Assembly: GCA_019671135.1 (NCBI GenBank)
Contig: JAHRHY010000006.1
Span: forward strand, 248,001-312,000
Reading direction: 5' to 3'
Source: Linnemannia hyalina
Taxonomy: Eukaryota > Mortierellomycota > Mortierellomycetes > Mortierellales > Mortierellaceae
Length of the DNA: 64,000 nucleotides
Under the pieces are notes generated by a model that was not told the origin of the DNA, ran no database searches, and saw only the letters and a program-made list of their open reading frames with translations. The first letter of the stretch is position 1. Each line of letters begins with the position of its first letter. The position numbers and the translations under genes are program-made. This document shows positions 47,093 through 59,000 of the stretch, piece by piece.

Positions 47093-49604
47093 ATGAACCT
47101 CTTAGACGAACAGACCCCACTCATATCCAGCAACCGCGACGTCGACCGCTCCAACAGCAGACGCAGTAGAAACCAAGAACCCTACTACATATCTCCTCTC
47201 AGCAACAGCAGCGCCCTCGATCTCCTGCCTCAACCCCAACGACTACAACCGCTGCACCAACACCTCGACAGAGCTCGACGACATGAACAAGCACACGCCA
47301 TCACGCCACGACACTGGCTGGTCCTCCTCCTTGCTTGTCTCCTCCTCTTCGGCAACTACTACTGCTATGACATCCCAGCGGTAAAATTTTCTTTCCCACC
47401 CCATTTGTCATAGCCGCTGGGGACAAAAAGTCTGCTTGCTCTTGCATAAAAGAATACTCATCACTCTGACTTCATGTCCATCGTAAACATGCAATAGGCC
47501 TTGAATGTCCAGCTGGGAGAATGGCTCGGGGACGACTATGCAACACATCAATATCACATCAACCTCCTCTACTCTGTCTACTCACTCCCCAATATTGTCC
47601 TTCCACTATTCGGAGGTTATCTCATCGATCGACTCTCAGCCTCCAGGGTTCTCATTCTGTTCAGTCTTTGTGTCTGCGCAGGGCAGGGGCTCTTTGCTAT
47701 CGGAGTCTCTGCAAAGTCGATCTGGATGATGGTCCTTGGACGATTCATTTTCGGGATCGGAGGTGAGTGTCTGGAGGTCGCACAGGCCAAGATCACCACA
47801 GATTGGTTCAAGTCCCGATGGTTGGGATTCGCCTTGGGATTGAACTTGTCTTCTGCCAGGATCGGAACCGCATTGAACGACAACATTTCGCCGGCTATCG
47901 CAGCTCATGGAGGAGGTGTTGTGGGCGCCAGCTGGGTTGGTGTTCTGGTATGCGCCATCAGTTTGTTCTGTGGAATTGCACTTGCTTATCTGGATCGACC
48001 AGAGTCTCGAAAGGAGTCGGGTGTACGACTGGATGCCAGGGATCGCAACAAGGACGCGATCCGTTCGAGGAAGGACAACATTGTCGGTCGTCAAGCGATC
48101 AATATCTCTTCCGACTCGACCATGACGATGTCCTCGGTCGCACTGCAGGAGGAGGAAGAGATTGAGAAGGAAAATGAGATGGCAGAGGACGATGAGATGC
48201 ACTATTCAGAGATATTTACTCTTCAGCCAAACTTTTGGATTCTCTCACTCATTTGTATCTCGCTCTATGGTATGTTTTGACAGAGGTCGTCCGTTGTTGA
48301 CATGCCTTTCTGTCTTACTTTCTCAACCGCCCACGTATGCGTGACCCATTTTTTTTTGCAAGGGTCTGTTGTCCCTCTCTCATTCAAGCCCCTATTCTCG
48401 TGGACCCACATTGTTTACGTTTTTTTTGCATGTTGCATTTTTAGGGGCTGCTGTACCCTTCAACCATATCTCGTCTGACTGTAAGTGCTTACAAAACTTG
48501 CTTATCTTTGGATGCCGATCAACGTGTCTTCTTTTCTCTAACGCGTGATCCTGTTACGGTTCTTAATATTGCCACTGTTATCGTTTTCTCACAGTCCTTC
48601 AAAAGAAGTGGTACATGAAGAACCCGACAAAGGCCGGTACTGTCATGGTAAGAAACCTACGTTCGCATGATCTCCTTGTTTTTGCATCATTCCCTGTCAT
48701 ATCTAATAAGCTGCCACTTGACTTGTCCACATTTTAGTCCATCCCCGACATTGTTTCTTCCGTTGGATCACCTCTCTGCGGATACCTTGTCGATCGCTTT
48801 GGACACCGTGCACGCTACATCCCTCTCTCAGCTGTTCTCTTGATCTGGACCCATGCTCAGCTTGGATTCACGTCTATCACACCTATCATCGGTATGCTCA
48901 TCCTTGGTCTGGCATACTCGCTCTTTGCCTCTGTTCTTTGGCCTTGCATCCCATTCCTCGTCAAGGATCATCAACTCGGTACGGCGTATGGTCTTGTCAC
49001 GATCGCCCTCAACATTTCTCTGACGATCTTCCCCATGATCGTGGCGTGGATTCTTGATATCACCGATGGGTCCTATCTCTATGTCGAAGCGCTCTTCATC
49101 ATTCTGGCCTTTATTGGCCTCCTCCTCTCGATCCTGCTGAACGTGCTTGATCATCATCAAGGAGGCTATCTGCAGTTGAACGGAGACCCCACAGCAGAGG
49201 GACTTTATACTGAGGGTGGCTATGAGGATCATATCCAAGGCGACCACCACCATGAACCTAATCGTCATCAAGCACAACACCATCACGACTATTACGACCC
49301 CCGTGAGCCTGGATTTGAGTATCGGCGACAGAGGAGATACTCGCTGGATCTACTTGGAGAGGATGGGGAGGATATGGATGATATCCAGGACAGAGTGACG
49401 ACCAGGCCTGTTGGGGAGGGCATCATTACCGTCATCCCCCATCGGCGGAGGCACTCTATGGCAGGGTTTGCGGGGCATATTGAGCGGTCGAGACTCAGGA
49501 GCTATGCCCATCATGCACGGGAGGCTCCTGGATTGGGTGCTATCCCGGGGAGCATGCCGCTTGATCCCTCACCTTATCTCTCCTCACGGCGAGCACCATT
49601 TTAA
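47093..49604 (+). CDS. MFSD1-like major facilitator transporter
   Basis: Membrane transporter of the major facilitator superfamily, closest in pattern to MFSD1, a lysosomal small-peptide carrier in animals. Five exons: 47093-47380, 47498-48269, 48445-48480, 48595-48647, 48738-49604, giving 671 residues. Cytosolic N-terminus with an acidic-dileucine-like start (MNLLDEQTPLISS), a possible vacuolar sorting signal. Helices start with WLVLLLACLLLFGNYYCYD, then YSLPNIVLPLFGGYLIDRLSASR (MFS motif A-like loop), IWMMVLGRFIFGIGGE, LGFALGLNLSSARIG; in the second half PFNHISSD, SIPDIVSSVGSPLCGYLVDRFGHR (second motif A-like loop) and TAYGLVTIALNISLTIFPM. A His/Arg/Asp-rich C-terminal tail of about 150 residues follows. 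Substrate not known. Confidence 0.88.
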
Positions 49605-50060
49605 CGACAAACGAATAAGCAATTTTCTCGTTAGGAATAAACGAAAAGAAAAGAAGGGATTGAGTAGTGGTTTGAGCTTTGGGCGCTGTGCATTATGAAT
49701 GAGTTGCCTACGAATCGGACAGTCGCGTTCCTTGTTCGCTTTTGAACGTCTAGCACGATACGCACAATTCGTTTTACCCAGAAGGGGAAAGAAGAAAAAA
49801 AAAAGCGACTGACAAATCGGGATGAACCCATTTCTGACCAGGATCGCATCATTCACGCATTAAAAAAAAGTTCGTACCAGCACTTCATCACTCTTTTTTT
49901 TCTCTTTCCTTCCTTCCTTCCCTTTTCTTTCCTTTCCCTCTTCGTCCCCTCCTTGACTCCACACTTCCTTTACCCCAATCCCCCTCCCCGAATCTTTCCC
50001 AGGAATCCACTCCAATAATCCATTTTTCACACACTCATACTCATACGAAGTACATACATT
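49605..50060. promoter_or_regulatory. Intergenic, 5' region of GILT-like gene
   Basis: Probable 3' UTR of the transporter, then a CT-rich leader (about 49886-50040) directly before the ATG at 50061. No gene seen. Confidence 0.4.
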
Positions 50061-51223
50061 ATGAAGCTGACTGTGACCTCTTCTCTCTTGGCTTTGGCGC
50101 TGATTTCCTCTTCTGCTGACATTGGAGTCCACGCCAACACTCCTTTCATCATCGAAAAGAGTCCCGTTGATATTAGTATGTGCCTTTTCTGTTTGCTATG
50201 TTTTACAGTTGGACGTTGTGGATGCAATGTGTGTCGGCAGTGCGTGCATGCCAACTAACTAACCGTCAAATCTGAACTCGCTGAACGATAATACATGTAG
50301 CTCTGTTTGTCATGTCGAGATGTCCAGACGCCATCAAGTGCGAGAGCACCTTCTCACAAGTCTGTAAAGTTCTTACGCATGCTTGGTCCCCTCATATCGT
50401 GGAATATCATTGTCGCTTCTTTATACAGTCACCAACTCACACCATTTTGTTACTTTCTCAACTTCACCATAGTCCAGGCTGAAGGCTTGCCAGAGATCAA
50501 TCCAACCCTGTCATACATCGGATCCATCGACGAAACAGAGACCTCAAAAACTGAACTCGACCTCTCCACAACGTCAACCACAACGACCACCACAGTCGTG
50601 ACAAAGGTCAACTGCAAGCATGGACCCCTGGAATGTGCCGGGAACACACATCAGCTCTGTTTTAGAGAGTTCTTCCCTGATTACAAGGTCTGGGTGCCCT
50701 TTGTGACGACGATGAATTCATGGCAGCCCCGTCGGATTGGTGAGTCTGCCTATGCGAGGGAAGTTGCTGAGAGGGTGCTTGGACTTAGACAGAGACGGGT
50801 TCGACGATTCCTGTCTCTAGAGGAGGAGGATGCGGAAGAGAAGAAGAAGGAGCTGGAGGTGTTGCTGGAGAAGGTGGATGAGTGCTCGGAAGGGCAGCGT
50901 GGGTTTGAGTTGTTGGTCAAGTCTGTTCAGAACACCCTTGACCACGGCGTTGGGTAAGCAAGATCGAACTTTTTTTTTTTTTGGAGCCCAATTGTGTTCT
51001 ATCAACTGCGATGGATGTTCGCTGTATCTATTCTTCTTGTTCTTAACTGTTCATTTCTTTCTTTTTTGTGGATAGCACGAGCTGCACGGTGTTTATCGAC
51101 AACAAGAAGAGGTGTGTGGTCGATGGTGGGGTGTGGCGCGAGTGCCCTGGTGGTTCCACGGTTGCTGACTTTGTGAGATCGATCAAGGAGGCAGCCGGCA
51201 AGGTTTTCCGTATCAGCTGGTGA
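50061..51223 (+). CDS. GILT-like (gamma-interferon-inducible lysosomal thiol reductase) secreted protein
   Basis: Four exons: 50061-50175, 50301-50363, 50473-50953, 51076-51223, giving 268 residues. N-terminal signal peptide (about 1-26, TSSLLALALISSSADIGVHA). The family signature CKHGPLECAGNTHQLC is complete at about residues 107-122. The thioredoxin-like active site, normally C-X-X-C near residue 46, reads FVMSRCPDAIKC: the second Cys of CXXC is Ala and another Cys follows three residues later. Between the active site and signature is a Ser/Thr-rich linker (TSTTTTTTVV). A charged coiled-coil-like insert (LEEEDAEEKKKELEVLLEK) precedes the C-terminal Cys-containing strands (SCTVFIDNKKRCVVDGGVWREC). 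Likely vacuolar/lysosomal or secreted. Whether it still reduces disulfides is open. Confidence 0.85.
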
Positions 51224-52119
51224 ACTGGTGATGCGATCAATTGTGATGAATAAACAGAATCAGCCTTTTGGGGGTCCCTTGGTGCCGCCTCTTTTTACCA
51301 GCTGGGGTTTTGCCACCAATTTGTTGTCAGCTAGTGATCACGCATGGAACAGTGAAATCATCGTGCGGCCTGCTTACCTCGGTTGACTTGAATAAGAGAC
51401 TGTCGGACGACAAACGCCCCTTTGTCACCACGACTGATTGTTGACCACAATATGTCTGCGGCGTGGGGCGGGCGTTTGTGCTTCTATTTCTTTCCTTTTC
51501 TTCTCTTCCTTCTTCACCCTTTTTCTTCATTCCTCCACTGATCAACATTCGACCCATCAACCAAGGACAAAGACCAGGACCTTCTTCTTTACGTTTTCCT
51601 TTTTTTACGTTCTTTTTTCTTTTTTTTTCTTTTCTTTCTTTTCAGGTACGGAAAATAATCATACTTGCACGATCGGGCGTCTCTGTGTTCCTTTTGTCGG
51701 CCATGCAACAGGCTCACTTCCCCAACAAACTCATGGAAGCAAAGACAACGAGACAAGCGATCGAGCGCGTTGCCATGGTCAGCAGGCATCAAAAATAGAC
51801 CACAGGAAGAAGACAAAGCCAGGACAGCATGACTAGACTGCATTTAAGAAGAAGGCGTGGCGTTAAGAAGTTGATTGATAAGAGTGTGAAGTGTCATTAG
51901 CCAATGACGATGAATCAGTTCGCCACCAGTTACTTATCGACTAACTCTTGTTTTTTTGCCCCATGCCCTTTCTTTCCCTCTGTGCTCTTGCGATCCAAAA
52001 CCCCAATAGTACTTTTTTCTGTTTTCATTCTGTTTCCTTCTCTTTGCATTCTTCTTCATTACTCCACTTTGTTAGTACTCCCAACTACGCCTCTTTTTTA
52101 CTTTACGTATCTTTAAAAA
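51224..52119. other. Intergenic, no gene seen; CT-rich leader of the RNA-binding protein gene
   Basis: Short open frames at 51438-51836 are Phe/Ser/Lys-rich reads of pyrimidine tracts. The 200 bp before 52120 are CT-rich, consistent with a 5' UTR. Nothing else recognised. Confidence 0.45.
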
Positions 52120-54618
52120 ATGGACCAGTACCAGATCAAGACAAACGGCCAAGGTGCCCCTACCGGCGCCGTCGCTGCCACCTCCCAGCCCGTGACCGTC
52201 GGTTCCGGCGTGTCTGCCGTTGCCTCTGCTGGCAGCGTCTCCGCCGCCGGCTCGACCGCACCTGCCTTCCAGCCTGACGAGAGCTCCAAGACTCTCTACG
52301 TTGGCAACTTGGATCAGAGCGTGAACGAGGCCGCATTGCAGGAGATCTTCTCCCAGACTGGAGGCCTGATCGAGAGCGTCAAGATTATCCGCGACAAAAA
52401 CGTAAGTTGAAACCAAGGCTGAGGAGTAACATCAAATTGCATTTGTTATCTGGATAATGTTCCTTCTTTCGATCGATGAGCGCTTCGGAACAGAGGAATA
52501 TAGAAAAATGCTCCAGGATGGACACCCATTATCCTAAGCACGCTATTGCATCTTTATTTGGCGTACAGCAACAAAAAACATGGGTCGATCGAGACCCCTT
52601 TAGAAGCTATCGGAGGATGAAGGCGCTCATATACACCCAGCCTGCTTACAGTTCGGCCACCGCCTAAATCCAGTCCTAACTAACCCAAATCTCTTCCATC
52701 CTCATCCTTCTCTCACTCTCTATCACTCTCCCTTTTCGCATCTTAATCTGATCGCTTCGTTATCTGTATTAGTTTGCTCACCAGGGCGGCCTTAACTATG
52801 GCTTTGTCGAGTTTGCTGACCATTCCGCCGCCGACAATGCTATCCAGCAGATGAACGGACGCCGCGTCTACCTCCAGGTGAGTCAATTGAACAACCATTT
52901 GTTATTATCAACAGCAAGAAGGAGGACGACCATACCAGATCTTAAGCTAACACTTCGTGTGTGTGCGTGCCTCGCTTTCTATTCCCGATTCAAATAATAG
53001 GAGATCAAGGTCAACTGGGCTTTCACTGGACAGGCTGCTGGCAAGGAAGACACTGCCAGTAAGGCACAGAAATACTTTACCTCCAATGTCTAAGTTTTGG
53101 TTACTTCGGAGCTAACCATGGATCTGGACTGTTCACTTTCTGCCCCCAAAATAGCCCACTACCACATCTTCATTGGAGACATCAGCCCCGAGATCAACGA
53201 TGAGGCCTTGAGCCAGGCCTTCGGCGCCTTTGGAACCATGACGTACGTAGTGTGGACCCCGAACCGTCCTTGCTGCCTTTGAAATGTCTTGCTGTTCGAA
53301 TTGCCCCCATTTACTAAGGCCTTGTTTCGTTGTCTTTCACACATAGTGACGCTCGCGTTATGTGGGATTCCAACTCGGGCAAGTCGAGAGGCTATGGATT
53401 TGCTGCCTACAAGGAGCGTGCTGTACGTTACAACTTAACAAGGAGCAGTGATCTATTACTCTACATTGAACAAACAAGACGCGTCGAAAGTTTTCAATTG
53501 CAGGAATCTAACCCCAACTACGCGGATCAATAGGATGCTGAGCGTGCTATCGCCTCCATGAACGGCCAGACTCTTGGAAACAGAGCTCTTCGCTGCAACT
53601 GGGCCAGCCAACGCGGTATGCCCGGACCTAACTTCCAGGGTAAAGTCTATCTTATCATATGATTTCAAGAAGGATGGAACCAGATGTCGCTGGGAGTATT
53701 ACTAACATTTATCCTATTTTTATTATAACTAACAGGTATGCACCAGGGCGGAAACTCATTCAAGATGGTTGCTGGTCAGGCTCCTCAGTTCAACTCCACT
53801 GTTTACATTGGAAACTTACCTCCTCACACCACCCAGGAGGATCTTATTCCCTTCTTCCAGCCATTTGGATTTGTTGTCGACATGAGACTTCAGGCTGATC
53901 GTGGATTCGCCTTTGTCAAGCTCGAGACTCACGAGAAGGCTGCCAACGCCATTGTTCGCCTCGCCGGCACCATGATCAACGGTCGCCCTGCCAAGGTATA
54001 ATCCTCATTGCTACGACCGCACCTTGGTATTGTGAAGGAAATAGTCGACGATGTTAACCTCATATTTCCTTCCATCTTTCCTACCAGCTTTCGTGGGGAA
54101 AGGACCGCGCTGCTGAGAACGCAGCCCGCGGCAACCACTATGGCTACTACAACAACGGATCTGGTTACGGTATGGGCGGCCACCAAAACAACGGCGGTTA
54201 CCAATACAATAGCTACAATAACCATAGCAACCACAACAACCACCATAACAACAACCACTATGGCGGCAATGGACAGGCTTATGGACGCAACGGAGGTCAC
54301 CACAACAACCATCACCACCACCACAACCAGCATCACAACAACCAGCATCACCAAAACCACCACAACAACAACCACAACCAGCACCACCACAACAACCACC
54401 AGCACAACTCGTTCCAGCACCAGCAGCAACAGCAGCAGCAGCAGGTTGTTGGAGGACTGGATGGTGTCCCTGGAGCAACGGGATCATCGGCTTTGGCTGC
54501 AGGCAGCTCTGCCCTCCCACCCTCCAACGTTGCCGTCGGTAGTAACGGCAACAACGGCAACATTGGCCAGGAGGCTTATGACCAGTTCTCGTCGTTCAAC
54601 AACAGCCGAGGCAACTAA
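52120..54618 (+). CDS. PUB1: PUB1/TIA1-type RNA-binding protein, three RRMs and His/Asn-rich tail
   Basis: RNA-binding protein of the TIA1/Pub1 group, which binds U-rich mRNA and goes to stress granules. Eight exons: 52120-52401, 52773-52877, 53001-53058, 53155-53242, 53347-53422, 53534-53639, 53736-53995, 54088-54618, giving 501 residues. RRM1: RNP2 LYVGNL (59-64) and RNP1 NYGFVEF; RRM2: HIFIGDI and SRGYGFAAY; RRM3: VYIGNL (about 261) and RGFAFVKL. The order and spacing, including the WASQRG and SWGKD ends of RRM2 and RRM3, fit TIA1/Pub1. The tail (about 345-440) is almost only Asn and His with some Gln, prion-like, then Gly/Ser-rich. The Ala/Ser/Gly N-terminus is disordered. Assignment to PUB1 rather than another TIA1 paralogue is by domain order only. 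Confidence 0.92.
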
Positions 54619-56036
54619 ACAGCGACTACAAACAACCTATTTGCTACTTACCACTCCCCTTTCTTCTTTGTGTCCCGATTTTTCTATATTATGGATGAGA
54701 TTCTGGGACAGAAGTAAAACACACAGCCTAGTAGCATGCACTGAAAGCTTAGAGCAGCAGGGATCGGATGCCACACACATACAAAAAATAAAAGCAACAT
54801 CATCTTTTCGTTCTGATAGAATAAAACAACTCCCTTTGGTCCTTCTTCACCGTGCACAGTGAGAACAGGAACGAACAACAATGAGAGGGATTAAGAAGGA
54901 AGAAACCCAAAAAAAAAAAAAAAGTAAACCCTCAGTTACCGTTGTAGTCATAGTGTGCTCACATGGCTTTTTCAAGGCACTAATGTATTTGTCTTCATCG
55001 GGTGTACGTTGTTTTTTGATATTTTGTTTCTACGCAATCGAAGAGGGTTGAGGCTTCAACTGCTAATTCGTGAGATAAACTGTTTAAACCAAGGTTTGAA
55101 CCTGGGGAGCGGGGAGCTCAATCCAACACTTCTTACTCAACCTTGAATCTTCCATCTGTAGTACACAAATGTGTTGTGATTTTTTACACCAGTCACTAGC
55201 CCTGAAACCCCAAGGGAGCAACACGGTGTACAAACACACTTGTTAGATGAAGAACTCTGTAGGGAGTTGGAAATGTGAGACATGAGACGCTTTCCCAGTT
55301 GGCAAAAACGTTTAGACGCGTTGTTTCTGAAAATATTTTGGGTGGGGTTTGTTGTCGAGGCTTGGATTTTGCAGGAAGTGCGATTCTAGGAAGGTACCAC
55401 TACGTCACCCATTTTTTTTGGCTGTGTAGTTCAACGCTGTAGTAGTGTTTACTTTGAACTGTGGAAGCAGTGTCAGTTCGTTGATGAACAGAGTCGAATC
55501 TGAGAAGCTTGGGTGTCGCGTTTTTTCTTCACCAGTTTGGCGGTTTTAATTTTAATGGCGAACTACAGTCAAAGTGGCTATCATGTCCTCAGTCAGCGCC
55601 GTATTGCTTCGCCATAGGCCTCTCCTCGCCCCCTCTTTCGACATCCAGTCATATATAGAACGGCGCACTGTGTGAGATGAATGTAATTTAGCTAAATAAC
55701 TCGGGAGGATCAGCTGGGTTAACTCTTGCGCCCTTCCGCTCGAGATATTCTTTATTAGTATGAAACAAAGGCATTTGTTGTGTCCTTGATTTGAGTGGCG
55801 GTGCGTCTAGAACGTCTTTTTTATGCGAGATCTATTGAGATGACTGAGAGAGCCCCAGCAAGCAATTAAAAATTAAAGGGCAACATTCCATTTTATATTT
55901 CTTTTCTTTCTTCTTTTCCTTCAGCGCATCTTTTCCTCCTCTCTTCCCCTCCCCACCCTCCCCTATCCACAACACCCCACCTTCACTTCTCCTCCCTCTT
56001 CCTTTTTACTCCAACCTCATCCCCCACCCGCTGCTA
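54619..56036. other. Intergenic region, no gene; possible tRNA-derived remnant
   Basis: 1.4 kb. The first 250 bp are probably 3' UTR of the RNA-binding gene. The rest has no coding signature. A tRNA-like remnant is listed separately. The last 150 bp before 56037 are CT-rich. Confidence 0.5.
55083..55147 (-). repeat. Possible tRNA-derived remnant (SINE-like)
   Basis: On the minus strand there is a T-arm-like element, CCAGG-TTCAAAC-CTTGG (five pairs with one G-T), with a B-box-like GGTTCAAACC, preceded by a stretch that resembles a D-arm and anticodon region (AGTAAGAAGTGTTGGATTGA). The acceptor stem does not pair and the anticodon arm does not form, so it is not a functional tRNA. Confidence 0.3.
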
Positions 56037-59000
56037 ATGGTCACAGCAACAAGTCACCCAACATCATCACCAAGTCACCAATCCTTTCGACTCAGAGGCC
56101 CAACCTCCACCGACTTCTCGGCCGATGAAGTCAGGATTGTCATCCGCAAAGACTCAACCTCAGGACAGAGCTTTGTTCTCTGGAACGATATCCTTAACGT
56201 CTTCAGGATCGCAGGACATGTCCAGCATGGCAGCGATGTTGTGCCCTACATGACTGACAGTCAGTTCGAATAGTAAGTTATCAAGTCCAGCCCATGTTTT
56301 GATACTGTATTGTTGGGAAGTTCACATCATCCTTTTTATGTGACGGAAGAGTAACACCTTTTTTTTTATCTTAGTTTGCGGCCGCTGAAGATTGAGGCGT
56401 ATCCAGGAACTGTACTCGAAGTAGTGCCTGTATCTACATCGGAGTCTGCAACACCCGTGTTGTCTCGAGAGACTTTGAATAGGCAAGGACAGGGAAACAC
56501 TGCTTTAGAAGAACTGTACGTCCTATCTAACGTAACGTGCAGGATGTTGACCGCCATATACCGCTACCAATATCTTAAATTATTTTTTTCGTGCTGCTTA
56601 CATAGATTTCAGTCGGTTCACATTGGGACACAGAGAGCATTTGCGGCTGGTATCATGGAACAAGGACTGGACACTATGCCTCCTCCGTACGAGACAATGG
56701 CATCTGGACCATCAGCGTCACAACGCACAAGCACATCCTCGACCCCAACATCGACCAGCGTGAGAACATCGGCCGAACACCGCATCTCTACCGCAGCTCC
56801 ACTTGCACCATCAACATCACCAACTGCATCAGCAGGAGCAGCAGCAGCAGCAGCAGCAGCAACGTGGTTGACACCGGACGAAGAACCAGCATCTCTAACA
56901 CTCCGAGGCGGAGGAGCCTCAAGAGAATCACAGCAGTTCATTGCGCGCGTACAATCCATCCTCCTCGACTCTACACACCAACTGGAAGTCTATGAACAAA
57001 CCATCCTCTCAGAACCAAGCGCCCGCAACGATTTTCTGGTACGAGGCGTAGCAACTATCCAACAAGGCCTGGACTCCATTCACCAAGAACTCCACGACGT
57101 TGTTCCTAACCTCCGCGCAGAGATCGCAAAGAACACGACTTTACAGCGCCAGATCCTGGAGATGCAGACAACCGCAGAGGAGATGGCGCGGAGGATGTTG
57201 GAGATGCAACAGCATGCGATTGGGCTTCAAGAGCAGACACTGGATCGACTTGCGACGATACAGGGGAGGGTTAGTGCGATTCTGACACAGACGTATGAGT
57301 TGCATGAGTACCCGATTCCGAGGTTGTTTATTATTCTACCAAAGGAGGATGAGACACGGACAGACTCGCTCAGGAATGTCTTTGCCAAGCAGTTCAAACT
57401 GTATTTCTTATGCGAGTGCAACAACAACAGTCACCACTACCACAGCCTACACACAGGAGCAACACCAGCAGCTACAATATCGAGCACGAGCAGTAGTCAG
57501 GGGACAATGTCGAGGCAGGAAATTCATCTTGCGCGACATGAGGGGTACGATTTGGACCGGCCGACCGAGTTCTTCGAAAAGTATGGATCTTATGTCTTGA
57601 CGCTCTTGCAGATGCTCAAGTATGGGGCTGTTGTTGCGGGGGTTGTGATCCCGCCCTTGACGCAGCTCAGGATTGTGGATGGACTGGATACTGCCAAGCA
57701 GAGCGCCGATGCCCTCTATAGCAGCATGGAACCAAAGGTCGACAGTGCTATCGAGTATCTGCAGAGGCTCTCTAGCAACCAAGCTTTAGAAACAACAACG
57801 ACGGCAACGACGGCGGCAGGGAACACCTCGACCTACGGAGACAACTTGGAGGCGTTGGAGGGATCAGATCTGCGTCAGCTGAGTTCATTCCTCAAGATCA
57901 AGGACGAAGGGCAAGTGCTTGGAAACCTGTACAGGACGGTGACAGGAGAGGGCCATGTCAAGTGGGTCTGTCTAGACCATTACCGCGAGACCTATGGTAT
58001 TTCTGCCCAGCGCGAGTTGCGAGAGGTGGTGGAGATGAGTCGTGGACGGTACGATGAGCCAACGGGAACCGTCTCGATCGAGTTGATCTCTCCTGTACAG
58101 GCAAGGCAGTTTTATTCCATCTTGGCTACGTCGCGATACGTCCAGGAGCTTAGACTGACCATGAGCTGGGATACTACTCTGGAAGATTACAGGACTTTGA
58201 AGGAGGCGCTTCAGCAATCTAATGTTATCCGGCTGGAGCTCGCTGGCAACATGACCTCGGGACCCAAGACCGATATCATGAACCGTAGCAGGAGACATGA
58301 CCCGTTCTTGCAGTTGATGGCGGGAGGGAAGCTGAAGATGTTGTCCGTCAAGGGGCTGAAGGATTTTTTTGAGCGGACCAGCAAAATGCCGAGTATCAGT
58401 CATATCCGGACGTTTGAGCTGCAGTCGAGTGTGGTGACGAACAAGGATGGACCACAGCTCGAGAAGCTTGTTCAGGCGTCACCGATGTTGTTCGAGTTGA
58501 CGCTATTGGTTCAGGATATCGATACGACTTTTACGCTATTATCGCCTCTTGTCAAGAAACTCAGGCGGTTCAGGACTCTCACCCTCCACCAGGCGCCAAG
58601 AACGACTGTCACTTTTCAGTATAACCCTGCTGCTACTGAAGAGGCGCCTATTATTTCGCTCGCAGGAGACGGGATAGAGTCGACAAAGCTGGCGCTGATG
58701 CACCGGGTCAGGACGCTGTCTATCCGAAAGTACCAGGAGATCCACCAAATCCAGGAACTTGTCAGTCGAGTGATCAAGAAGCATCAATCATCCCTTGAAA
58801 TTGTCGAGATCAAATGCCTACCCGACTACTTCCCCTCGGTCACAGAGTGGGTCCGCCGCGAGATCCAAGGCCACAAGAGTCTTCAGCGGTTTACATTCCA
58901 CGACGGGTTCAACAGCGTCGTAATCCGCGATTTCCAAAACCCCGTCCAAACATCCGCAGAACTGGAATTGGAAGAAATCTCGACCTGTGAATCCGACAAC

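Noticed and set aside
55083..55147. Functional tRNA on the minus strand
   Set aside because: Acceptor and anticodon stems do not pair; kept only as a possible remnant.
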